Assembly: GCA_016297675.1 (NCBI GenBank)
Contig: JAEDGE010000044.1
Span: 1-13,833, forward strand
Length of the DNA: 13,833 nucleotides
Direction: 5' to 3'
From: Oscillospiraceae bacterium
GTDB lineage: Bacteria; Bacillota; Clostridia; Oscillospirales; Ruminococcaceae
The position numbers were made by a program, and so were the translations under genes. Below the pieces are notes generated by a model. That model saw nothing but the letters and a program-made list of their open reading frames with translations, did not search any database and was not told where the DNA came from. Below are positions 6,138 through 13,748 of this stretch, piece after piece (the stretch's first letter is position 1; each line of letters starts with the position of its first letter).

Positions 6138-8213
6138 TTATTTAATTTCTTCTGTAGCTGTCATTGCCTTTGCAGCAGCATAAGCCTGTGCATAGAAGTA
6201 TTCCTGTGCATTTAGTGGTGAAGAACTTGCAGTCTGCTTTTTATAAGAGCCGTCTGGTTGTTGAATTCTTGCTTTGACATTGTCTTGCATCATGATACGG
6301 AACATAGAAAGAATCCTTGCCTTAATGTCATTATCATAAATCGGTGCTCCCACTTCCACCCGTCGAATTGTATTTCTGGTCATCCAGTCTGCCGAGGCAA
6401 TATAGACTTCAGCGTTATTTCCAGCACCAAAAATATAAATACGAGTGTGTTCCAAATATCGACCCACGATGCTACGAACTGTAATATTCTCTGTCTTTTT
6501 GGGAACACCTGCAATTAGGCAACAGATGCCTCGTACAATCATGTCGATTTTTACACCTGCCTGTGATGCAGCAATCAACTTATCAATTAAATACTTATCA
6601 GTTAGAGAATTAACCTTTAGACCAATATAAGCTGGTTGTCCAGCCTTGGCTTTCTCCATTTCGATATCGATCAGGTCAGCAACATGGTTTTGCAGACAAT
6701 GTGGGGAAACCAGCAGATATTCGGTATGTTTAATGGTTTGTCCCATACAGAGTGCATTGAAAACACGACTTGCTTCCATACCGATTTCTGATCGTGCCGT
6801 CATCAGGGAATAATCCGTATAAATTTCTGCTGTTTTTTCATTGTAATTTCCTGTACCAACCTGTGTGATATAGGAAATAGTATTGCCAATTTTTCGAGTG
6901 ATCAGGCAGAGCTTGGAGTGCACTTTCAGGTTGTCCAGACCATAGATAATCCGGCAACCAGCTTCTTCCAGACGGCGAGACCATTCAATATTGTTTTCTT
7001 CATCAAAACGGGCACGCAATTCTACTAATACTACAACGTCCTTTCCATTTTCTGCTGCTTCAATCAGTGCTTCTACAATTTTGCTGTTGGTGGCAACACG
7101 ATACAGCGTCATTTTAATGGAAACGACATTGGGATCTTCCCCAGCTTCATGCAGTAGATTCAAAAATGGACGAATACTTTCAAATGGGAAGGAGAGAAAA
7201 CGGTCTTTTTCCTGAATTTGTGCGATCATAGAGCGGCGTTCATCAATGCTGGCAGAACGCTGCGGTACTCTTCTGGGATAGAAAAGAGAACGATTTTTTC
7301 GCAGCAAATCCCGCACCTGTGAGAAGAAAGAAAGACTGAGCGGTGCTTCAGAGTGAAAAATTTGTGCTTCATCCAGATGCAGATATTCGCAGAGTTTTGC
7401 AATTACAGCAGGATCCATTAGTCTGGAAAATTCCATCTTTACAGGACGCAGCCGCTTTCTGGCACGCAGCAGTTTTTCCATTGCAGCACGGTAGTCGGTT
7501 TCATCTTCAATATTTTCCTCTTCTGCATCAATATCTGCACTGCGGACAATTCGAATCAAGGATTTGCTCTTAATCACATGACGAGAGAAAATATCAGACG
7601 CAAAATGCAGAATCAACTCTTCTGTCAAAATAAAGCGGTTTTTCTGATCAGGAAGAGTTACATATTTTGGAAATACACTGCTGCTGCATGGAACAATCCC
7701 AAGTTTTTCGCTTCCTTTTTTCTCCAGAACTACAACGGCATAAATTTCTTTGTTTTGCAGGAATGGAAACGGCTGTTTTTTGCTGACAATCTGCGGAGAG
7801 AGCAGCGGTTCGATTTCCGTTTGGAAATAAGACTGTAAATACTCAGCTTCTTGCTGGGTAATAGTATGAAAATCCACAATTTCAATGCCTTCTGTTTTGA
7901 GGTCATTCTGAAGTTTGCGATAGGTTTTATCTTTTTCATGCAGCATATGCCGCACTTTTTCAAAGATGGCATCCAGCTGCTCCTTGCAAGTCAAATTGGT
8001 TTTATTTTCTCGAATTTTGTCAGACAGCTGCATCTTTTCAAAAAGAGATCCAACTCGAACCATAAAAAATTCATCTAAATTACTTTGAAAAATAGATAAA
8101 AAAGAGAGTCGTTCACAAAGCGGATTCGCAAAATCCTGTGCCTCTTCCATTACACGTTCATTGAACTTTAACCAAGAAAGTTCACGATTTGCATAGAAAC
8201 TCTGTTCTGCCAT
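6138..8213 (-). CDS. ppk1: Polyphosphate kinase (PPK1)
   Basis: Reversibly transfers the gamma phosphate of ATP onto inorganic polyphosphate. The 691 residues match full-length PPK1 (about 690). The expected four domains fit: N-terminal (1-105, with LSWLKFNERVMEEA at 12-25 and Asn45 in FQSNLDEFF), head (about 106-315), C1 and C2. The catalytic phospho-histidine is His432 in NLKVHSKLCL and the second active-site histidine is His589 in YLEHTRIYIFG. The phosphate- and magnesium-contacting arginines are visible in TLYRVATNSK (Arg372) and ELRARFDEENN (Arg402). QVGTGNYNEKTA (451-462) and YIASADWMTRN (604-614) are further family signatures. AGGAGG on the minus strand (8221-8226) precedes the ATG at 8213 with a 7-nt spacer. 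It is divergent from ppx across the 8214-8586 intergenic region and ends at the shared terminator. The Ala-rich tail (about 660-691) is ordinary variation. Confidence 0.97.
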   Translation of the reverse strand: MAEQSFYANRELSWLKFNERVMEEAQDFANPLCERLSFLSIFQSNLDEFFMVRVGSLFEKMQLSDKIRENKTNLTCKEQLDAIFEKVRHMLHEKDKTYRKLQNDLKTEGIEIVDFHTITQQEAEYLQSYFQTEIEPLLSPQIVSKKQPFPFLQNKEIYAVVVLEKKGSEKLGIVPCSSSVFPKYVTLPDQKNRFILTEELILHFASDIFSRHVIKSKSLIRIVRSADIDAEEENIEDETDYRAAMEKLLRARKRLRPVKMEFSRLMDPAVIAKLCEYLHLDEAQIFHSEAPLSLSFFSQVRDLLRKNRSLFYPRRVPQRSASIDERRSMIAQIQEKDRFLSFPFESIRPFLNLLHEAGEDPNVVSIKMTLYRVATNSKIVEALIEAAENGKDVVVLVELRARFDEENNIEWSRRLEEAGCRIIYGLDNLKVHSKLCLITRKIGNTISYITQVGTGNYNEKTAEIYTDYSLMTARSEIGMEASRVFNALCMGQTIKHTEYLLVSPHCLQNHVADLIDIEMEKAKAGQPAYIGLKVNSLTDKYLIDKLIAASQAGVKIDMIVRGICCLIAGVPKKTENITVRSIVGRYLEHTRIYIFGAGNNAEVYIASADWMTRNTIRRVEVGAPIYDNDIKARILSMFRIMMQDNVKARIQQPDGSYKKQTASSSPLNAQEYFYAQAYAAAKAMTATEEIK

Positions 8214-8361
8214 AAAAATGCCTCCTGTTGATTTACCTTCATGATTTCAAATGTCAATAGAATGCCCAAAACTGCGGATTGAAACCGTTGAAATGGGTAA
8301 ACTTGTACAAAAAAGTCTATAAAATAAGACAAAAATACACAAGTATTCAATTTTTTCTTTT

Positions 8362-8390
8362 ATTATACTACAGAGTTTGTTTTTGTGATA
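8362..8390 (-). promoter_or_regulatory. Candidate ppk1 promoter
   Basis: On the minus strand a perfect -10 TATAAT (8367 down to 8362) lies 17 nt from a weak -35 TATCAC (8390 down to 8385). Transcription would begin near 8355 and leave a leader of about 140 nt. The leader (8214-8355) has repeated TTGAAA/TTTCAA words (8245-8250, 8279-8284, 8288-8293) but no structure I can defend. A weak -35 suggests activator dependence, which is inference. Confidence 0.45.
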
Positions 8391-8480
8391 GCCCATAAAT
8401 GTAAATGGTTTGTTATCTTTGCGTTAAGATTCGTGCGATTTATTTTACATAATCTTTTTGGAGAATTTTCAAGAACAGTG

Positions 8481-8509
8481 TTGTATTTTTCTTCAAATTG
8501 CAGTATACT
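8481..8509 (+). promoter_or_regulatory. Candidate promoter of ppx/gppA
   Basis: A -35-like TTGTAT (8481-8486) and a -10 TATACT (8504-8509) are separated by 17 nt. Transcription would begin near 8516, about 70 nt before the GTG start. The remaining intergenic sequence between the two divergent promoters (8391-8480) is AT-rich without a clear operator. Confidence 0.6.
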
Positions 8510-8586
8510 ATAGAAATCCATATAGTACGAGAGACACAGACCAGATATCGAATCATAGATTAGAATTGTTCAGGAGGAAAATAAAC

Positions 8587-9495
8587 GTGAAATATGCATT
8601 AATTGATATGGGATCTAATACCATTCGTATGGTGATATATGTTACAGAAGGGACAACATTTGAAACATTATTTTCTAAAAAATATATGGCAGGGTTGGCA
8701 GGTTATGTGCAAGAAGGTAGAATGACATCGGAAGGAGTGGAAAAAGCTTGCGAGGTACTGCGTGCATGTAAGGCACTTTTGTCACAGTTGGATATGATAG
8801 AAACTGTTGTATTTGCTACTGCTTCTCTGCGAAATATTTCTAACACACAAGAAGTAGTAGATTTGATTTTTTTGCGGACTGGCTATCGGGTGCATGTTAT
8901 TTCCGGTCATGAAGAAGCATTTCTGGATTATTTTGGTGTTCTGCACGGTATTTCATTGGAAAAAGGGGTGTTAGTAGATATTGGAGGAGGTAGCACTGAG
9001 ATTGCAACTTTTGCAGCAGATGGACCTGCTTATATGGAGAGCATTCCAATTGGTTCACTGCGTCTATATACAGAAATGGTATCCAAATTTTTACCACGGG
9101 ATACAGAAATAGAACGGATACAAGAGCGAGCACAGCGAGAATTGAAAAAAGTAAAGTTTGAAAAGTTGCCGCATTATGATGTGGTCTGCATCGTTGGTGG
9201 TACGGCACGAGCATTGTTGCAACTGATACAGGAACAGGATAAACTGCCAGCAGATAACCGTTCCTTTACATGGGAACAGTTCCGACGCTTGAAAAAATTG
9301 TTGCTAAAGCGAGATGAAACAGCAAAAAAACTCATTTTGCGTGTTTGTCCAGAACGGGTACACACGATTGTACCAGGAATGTTGATTTTGGATGTCATTT
9401 TAAAACAATTGAATAGCAAGATGATTTATGTCAGTCCGTATGGTGTTCGGGAGGGCTATTTATTGCGGCATTGCCTGAAACCCATAGAGCAATAG
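8587..9495 (+). CDS. ppx: Ppx/GppA-family exopolyphosphatase / guanosine pentaphosphate phosphohydrolase
   Basis: Releases phosphate from polyphosphate ends and/or converts pppGpp to ppGpp. This short form (302 residues) has only the two ASKHA phosphatase lobes and lacks the C-terminal HD-like domain of E. coli Ppx (about 510). Motifs in order are ALIDMGSNTIRMVIY (4-18), VFATASLRNISN in the position of the usual ATSAxR motif, the phosphate loop VDIGGGSTEIATF, and VGGTARALLQL near the end of the second lobe. The start is the GTG at 8587, because AGGAGG (8572-8577) sits 9 nt upstream and conserved sequence begins immediately. A longer in-frame ATG at 8458 lies upstream of the promoter and adds unconserved residues. 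Pairing with divergent ppk1 supports a polyphosphate role, but sequence alone cannot separate Ppx from GppA activity. Confidence 0.92.
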   Translation: MKYALIDMGSNTIRMVIYVTEGTTFETLFSKKYMAGLAGYVQEGRMTSEGVEKACEVLRACKALLSQLDMIETVVFATASLRNISNTQEVVDLIFLRTGYRVHVISGHEEAFLDYFGVLHGISLEKGVLVDIGGGSTEIATFAADGPAYMESIPIGSLRLYTEMVSKFLPRDTEIERIQERAQRELKKVKFEKLPHYDVVCIVGGTARALLQLIQEQDKLPADNRSFTWEQFRRLKKLLLKRDETAKKLILRVCPERVHTIVPGMLILDVILKQLNSKMIYVSPYGVREGYLLRHCLKPIEQ

Positions 9496-9558
9496 ATTCT
9501 ATGAAGCCATGAAATAATATGCAATTCACAAAGTTACAAAAAATTTCTCCGTATCCCG

Positions 9559-9587
9559 TTGCATTTTTTGAAAGAATGTGCTAAAAT
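9559..9587 (+). promoter_or_regulatory. Promoter of the polyamine operon
   Basis: TTGCAT (9559-9564) and TAAAAT (9582-9587) are separated by 17 nt, so transcription would begin near 9594. No strong terminator separates ppx from this promoter. A 6-bp CATAGA/TCTATG hairpin at 9483-9503 lacks a T tract, so some read-through from ppx is possible. The leader of about 65 nt shows no clear structure. Confidence 0.65.
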
Positions 9588-9657
9588 GAATTCTTGATAT
9601 AGATTTGACTCAGAAAACAAAAGGATTCTTTGATATGACATTTTATGGAAGGCTGTG

Positions 9658-10467
9658 ATGGTAGGGTTGGAAAAGAAGCTGGCACTGTACGGGTTTAACA
9701 ATCTCACAAAAACGCTTAGCTTTAACATTTTTGACGTTTGCTATGCAAAGACAGAACGAGAGAAGCAGGATTATATTCGCTATATTGATGAACAGTATAA
9801 CTCGGAACGACTGACCAATATTCTCTGTGACGTGACAGAGATGATTGGGGCTTCTATTTTGAACATTTCCAAGCAGGATTACGAGCCGCAAGGGGCATCG
9901 GTTAATATTTTAATTGCAGAAGGACATGTTCCCACACAAATTGATATTTCCTGCAATCAGGGAGAAACGTTTTTAAGACGGCGAGATGTCCATGCTCATC
10001 TGGACAAAAGTCATGTAACCGTTCACACATTTCCGGAAAGTCATCCAGATAATGAGGTGACGACTTTTCGTGTAGATATTGATGTTTCTACCTGTGGGGA
10101 GATTTCTCCGCTGAATACACTGGATTATTTGATTCGCAGTTTTGACTCGGATATTATCACAATTGACTATCGGGTAAGAGGATTTACCCGAGATGTCAAT
10201 GGAAAAAAGTTTTTTATTGATCACGATATTACATCAATTCAGGATTATATTGATCCTGAAATTTTGCTTCGATATGATACAATGGATATGAATATGTATC
10301 AGGCAAATATTTTTCATTGTAGAATGCTGATAAAAGAAATGCAGTTGCAGAATTATTTATTTAAGACAGATGTCTATGAGCTGGATCCCAAAGTACGTTT
10401 GGATATTACCAATCAGCTGCGTCGGGAAATGATTGAAATTTTCAGTGGCAGAAATATCTATGGATAA
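9658..10467 (+). CDS. speD: S-adenosylmethionine decarboxylase proenzyme, E. coli type
   Basis: Decarboxylates SAM to provide the aminopropyl donor for spermidine synthesis. It is a pyruvoyl enzyme made by self-cleavage. The 269 residues and the sequence match the long E. coli-type (class 1A) enzyme rather than the short class (about 120-130) of Bacillus. Shared blocks include YGFNNLTKTLSF, RQDYEPQGASV-like SKQDYEPQGASV (71-82), YRVRGFTRD and a C terminus ending GRNIYG. The cleavage site is in AHLDKSHVTVHTFPESHP. Ser118 would become the pyruvoyl group, and the proton-donor Cys is in VSTCGEISPL (Cys146). The start could be the GTG at 9655 or the ATG at 9658. I take the ATG because GGAAGG (9647-9652) then has a 5-nt spacer, but one residue either way cannot be settled. 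It is the first gene of the operon, 16 nt before the decarboxylase. Confidence 0.96.
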   Translation: MVGLEKKLALYGFNNLTKTLSFNIFDVCYAKTEREKQDYIRYIDEQYNSERLTNILCDVTEMIGASILNISKQDYEPQGASVNILIAEGHVPTQIDISCNQGETFLRRRDVHAHLDKSHVTVHTFPESHPDNEVTTFRVDIDVSTCGEISPLNTLDYLIRSFDSDIITIDYRVRGFTRDVNGKKFFIDHDITSIQDYIDPEILLRYDTMDMNMYQANIFHCRMLIKEMQLQNYLFKTDVYELDPKVRLDITNQLRREMIEIFSGRNIYG

Positions 10468-10483
10468 AGGGGGAACAGGTGGT

Positions 10484-11932
10484 ATGGGACATTACACCCA
10501 ACAGGATGCCCCATTGCTGGAGGCAATGCAGGCTCATCGTTTGAATCGGGTAGTACGGTTTGATGTGCCCGGTCATAAAGGCGGACGGGGAAATCATGAA
10601 CTGGCAGATTTTCTGGGAAATGATTGTGTGCGTATGGATGTCAACTCCATGAAAAATCTGGACAATCTCTGTCATCCGGTTTCGGTGATACGGGATGCAC
10701 AGGATCTTGCTGCGGAGGCATTTGGAGCAAAGAATGCCTTTTTTATCATCAATGGTGCAACGGGTGCGTCACAGGCAATGATTTTGTCTGCCTGTAAGGC
10801 AGGGGAGAAATTGATTATGCCTCGCAATGTGCACCGCAGTGCCATCAATGCACTGGTTGTCAATGGGGCAATACCAGTTTATGTTGACCCTGGCGAGCAG
10901 AAGGATCTGGGCATTCCGTTGGGTATGGCAGTAGAAGATGTGGAGGCTGCCATTCTGGCGAATCCGGATGCCAAGGCGGTTCTGGTCAACAATCCGACGT
11001 ATTACGGTGTGTGTGCCGATATTCGGAAAATTGCAGAGCTTGCTCATGCACATGGTATGCTGCTGCTGGCAGACGAAGCACATGGAACCCATTTTTATTT
11101 TGGCGAAAACTTACCATGTTCTGCGATGGCAGCAGGTGCAGATATGGCAGCTGTAAGTGTACATAAAACAGGTGGCTCCTTGACACAGAGTGCGATGCTG
11201 CTCTGTGCGGATACGGTAAACGCAGACTATGTGCGGCAGGTCATCAATCTGACGCAGACCACAAGTGCTTCTTACTTGCTGATGGTTTCGTTGGACATTG
11301 CAAGGCGAAATCTGGCATTGAATGGGCGAGAAATGTTTCATAAAACGGTGCAGTTTGTGAATTATGCCAGAGAGGAAATTAATCGCATTGGTGGCTATTA
11401 TGCCTATGGTGCAGAGTTGTGCAACGGCAATTCCTTCTATGCATTTGATAACACAAAGCTTTCCATTCACACCAGAAATACGGGGCTGGCTGGAATTGAA
11501 GTCTATGATTTACTGCGGGATGAATATGACATTCAGATTGAGTTCGGTGATATTGGCAATATTTTAGCGATTGTCACTGCCGGAGACAGAGAACTGGAAA
11601 TTGAACGGCTGATTTCGGCACTTTCAGAAATCAAACGGCTGTACGGTGGGGATGCAACTGGTATGCTGAACAGTGAGTATCTTCCACCGGATGTGGTCAT
11701 GCCGCCGCAACAGGCATTTTATGCAGAGAAAGAAGCCATGCCGCTGCGGTTCAGCGTGGGACGAGTTTGTGCAGAATTTGTGATGTGTTATCCACCCGGC
11801 ATTCCGATTTTAGCACCGGGAGAACGGATTACAGAGGCAATCGTCTCCTATATTTTATATGCAAAAGAAAAGGGCTGTTCCCTGACAGGTTCACAGGATA
11901 TGACACTTTCCAGTTTGCAGGTTGTGAAATAA
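10484..11932 (+). CDS. speA: PLP-dependent Orn/Lys/Arg decarboxylase, probably arginine decarboxylase
   Basis: A fold-type I (aspartate aminotransferase-like) amino acid decarboxylase of the Bacillus SpeA/YaaO size (about 480-490). It most likely converts arginine to agmatine. Residues by this start: RFDVPGHKGGRGN (25-37), the family signature; FFIINGATGASQAMI (86-100) for phosphate binding; LLLADEAHGTHF (193-204) with the cofactor-contacting Asp; and the PLP lysine Lys228 in SVHKTGGSLTQSAML. The ATG at 10484 follows AAAGGGGG (10466-10473) at a 10-nt spacing. In-frame starts at 10433 and 10460 overlap the speD end and add residues (SMDKGGTGG) that look like read-through of the ribosome binding site. 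The substrate cannot be read from sequence alone: lysine decarboxylases share all these motifs. Placement between speD and speE favours arginine. Confidence 0.92.
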   Translation: MGHYTQQDAPLLEAMQAHRLNRVVRFDVPGHKGGRGNHELADFLGNDCVRMDVNSMKNLDNLCHPVSVIRDAQDLAAEAFGAKNAFFIINGATGASQAMILSACKAGEKLIMPRNVHRSAINALVVNGAIPVYVDPGEQKDLGIPLGMAVEDVEAAILANPDAKAVLVNNPTYYGVCADIRKIAELAHAHGMLLLADEAHGTHFYFGENLPCSAMAAGADMAAVSVHKTGGSLTQSAMLLCADTVNADYVRQVINLTQTTSASYLLMVSLDIARRNLALNGREMFHKTVQFVNYAREEINRIGGYYAYGAELCNGNSFYAFDNTKLSIHTRNTGLAGIEVYDLLRDEYDIQIEFGDIGNILAIVTAGDRELEIERLISALSEIKRLYGGDATGMLNSEYLPPDVVMPPQQAFYAEKEAMPLRFSVGRVCAEFVMCYPPGIPILAPGERITEAIVSYILYAKEKGCSLTGSQDMTLSSLQVVK

Positions 11933-11976
11933 GATGGAAAGTGCATAAGATTGCAGAACAGAAAGGATAAAAAAGT

Positions 11977-12843
11977 ATGGATATTTGGTATACCGAAAAT
12001 CACACAGACCATGTGAGAATGTCCATGCGGGTGGACAAACAGCTTGCCAGTGTGCAGAGTGACTTTCAGCGGATTGATATCTTTGAATCAGTGGAATTTG
12101 GCAGAATCATGACGCTGGATGGTCTGCTGATGCTGACCGAAAAGGATGAATACATCTATCATGAGATGATTACCCATATTCCAATGGCAACAAATCCAAA
12201 CATCCGTGATATTTTAGTGATTGGTGCCGGTGATGGTGGTACAGTACGAGAACTGGTACGCTATCCGTCTATTGCACACATTGATGTGGTAGAGATTGAT
12301 GAGATGGTAGTGGAATTGTCCAAGCAGTATCTGCCGTTTACAGCCTGTGGATTTGATGATCCCAGAGCGGAAATACACATTCAGGACGGACTGCGATTTG
12401 TACGAAAAGTAGAGAATGCATATGATTTGATCATTGTGGATTCGACTGACCCATTCGGCGTTGGGGAAGGGCTGTTTACAAAGGAGTTTTACGGCAATTG
12501 CTATAAAGCATTGCGAGAGGATGGGATTCTTGTTAATCAGCATGAGAGTACTTTCTATACGTCTTATGCCAATTCTATGAAACGGGCACACAGTCGGATT
12601 AAGCATTTCTTTCCGATTGCATTAGTCTATCAAGCACACATTCCAACTTATCCATCCGGACACTGGCTGTTTGGATTTGCCTCCAAAAAATATGACCCAC
12701 GGAGAGATTTGCAGGCGGAGTGGTGGAACAGTCTGGGGATTCGGACACGGTATTATAATACGATTTTACATCAAGGGTGCTTTGCGATTCCGAATAACGT
12801 GAGAGATGCGTTGCGGGAATCGGATGCGGAAGGGCGAAAATAA
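11977..12843 (+). CDS. speE: Polyamine aminopropyltransferase (spermidine synthase)
   Basis: Transfers the aminopropyl group of decarboxylated SAM to putrescine, giving spermidine and methylthioadenosine. Acceptors such as agmatine are also known in the family. The 288 residues are the usual length. Visible are the N-terminal beta domain (1-60), the YIYHEMITHIPM segment (59-70), the nucleotide-binding glycine loop VIGAGDGGTVRE (81-92, GAGDGG where GGGDGG is common), the acidic end of strand 2 DVVEID (103-108), and the catalytic Asp155 in IIVDSTDPFGVGEGLF. TYPSGHWLFGFASK near the C terminus is also typical. AAAGGA (11962-11967) lies 9 nt before the ATG. The 44-nt gap after speA indicates co-transcription. 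Confidence 0.95.
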   Translation: MDIWYTENHTDHVRMSMRVDKQLASVQSDFQRIDIFESVEFGRIMTLDGLLMLTEKDEYIYHEMITHIPMATNPNIRDILVIGAGDGGTVRELVRYPSIAHIDVVEIDEMVVELSKQYLPFTACGFDDPRAEIHIQDGLRFVRKVENAYDLIIVDSTDPFGVGEGLFTKEFYGNCYKALREDGILVNQHESTFYTSYANSMKRAHSRIKHFFPIALVYQAHIPTYPSGHWLFGFASKKYDPRRDLQAEWWNSLGIRTRYYNTILHQGCFAIPNNVRDALRESDAEGRK

Positions 12844-12889
12844 AACGTAAAGTGGTTGGATGGTTTCAGTAAGGCAGTGTTAAAAAAAG

Positions 12890-12909
12890 TATGGAAAATC
12901 CTTTCCATA
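12890..12909 (+). other. Perfect hairpin just upstream of the DUF1963 gene
   Basis: TATGGAAA (12890-12897) and TTTCCATA (12902-12909) form an 8-bp perfect stem with a 4-base loop. It lies 6 nt before the GAGGA ribosome binding site (12916-12920). No T tract follows, so it is not an intrinsic terminator. It might mark RNA processing or affect translation, or be chance. Confidence 0.5.
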
Positions 12910-12924
12910 GAAAGTGAGGAAAAA

Positions 12925-13722
12925 ATGCAAGAAAACGAACAGATTACAAAAGAGATGTGGAATACGGTTATGGAAAAGACACGGATTCCGTGTATGAAAC
13001 TAACCCTGACGGACAGCAACCCTTCTATTTTTGAAAGTAAGGTCGGCGGTCTGGGCTATGTGCCGCATGGCGAACAAATTCCAACAGACAGCAAAGGATT
13101 TCAGCTGCGATTGCTGGCACAAATTGATTGCAGTCAAATTACGCTGCCGGATTTTCCGCACACAGGTTTGCTGCAATTCTGGATTTTGAATGATGACTTG
13201 GCTGGATGCGATTTTGATAACAATACCCATCAGGACGGCTTTCGTATTTGTTACTACAAGGAACTGGACAGAACGGTCACAGAAGCAGAAGTAAACGAAA
13301 AGGTTGGCAACAATCTTCCGTTTGGAGAAGATTTATTTCCGGTTTCCGGCTGTTGGGGTTTGGCGTTTTCGGAAGAAACCGAAACCATTTCTAATGGGGA
13401 TTGCCATTTTGAAAGCTACATGGAAAACGCCGTTCTGGATGCCTATCAGAAAGAAGTAGAAGAAATACCGGATGAGATTTATGAAGCTGCAAATGATGGA
13501 TTTGCTCATAAAATGGGTGGCTATCCAGGTTTTACGCAGTATGACCCACGGAATGAAGAGGATTTGCATGATGTGCTTCTGTTCCAACTGGATAGTGATT
13601 TCGGAGATGGACAGGATCGTATTATATGGGGTGATGCAGGAATCTGCAATTTCTTTATCCATCGGGAGAAGCTGAAACAGTGTGATTTCAGCGATGTGAT
13701 TTACAACTGGGATTGTTATTAA
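12925..13722 (+). CDS. DUF1963 (YwqG-like) protein within the polyamine operon
   Basis: 265 residues, cytoplasmic, without signal or membrane segments. It resembles the DUF1963/YwqG family, whose function I do not know. Family-like features are the early GGLGYVPHGEQIP (about 44-56), the LRLLAQIDCSQI strand, the GLLQFWI segment, the MGGYPGFTQYDPR loop (about 195-207), LLFQLDSD and the closing IIWGDAGICNFFI. The protein is strongly acidic, with many Asp/Glu clusters, which would suit contact with cationic ligands, but that is speculation. I choose the ATG at 12925 because GAGGA (12916-12920) is 4 nt upstream. An in-frame ATG at 12856 would add 23 residues that overlap the hairpin and lack a good ribosome binding site. 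The gaps of 81 nt from speE and 26 nt to the next gene, all on one strand, place it in the operon. Confidence 0.85.
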   Translation: MQENEQITKEMWNTVMEKTRIPCMKLTLTDSNPSIFESKVGGLGYVPHGEQIPTDSKGFQLRLLAQIDCSQITLPDFPHTGLLQFWILNDDLAGCDFDNNTHQDGFRICYYKELDRTVTEAEVNEKVGNNLPFGEDLFPVSGCWGLAFSEETETISNGDCHFESYMENAVLDAYQKEVEEIPDEIYEAANDGFAHKMGGYPGFTQYDPRNEEDLHDVLLFQLDSDFGDGQDRIIWGDAGICNFFIHREKLKQCDFSDVIYNWDCY

Positions 13723-13748
13723 ATTTATGTTATGGGAGGAAATGAAAC

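Noticed and set aside
8400..8470. Possible Pho-box-like TTTACAT words between ppk1 and ppx
   Set aside because: Only one isolated word is visible, without the spaced repeat expected for a PhoP/PhoB site.
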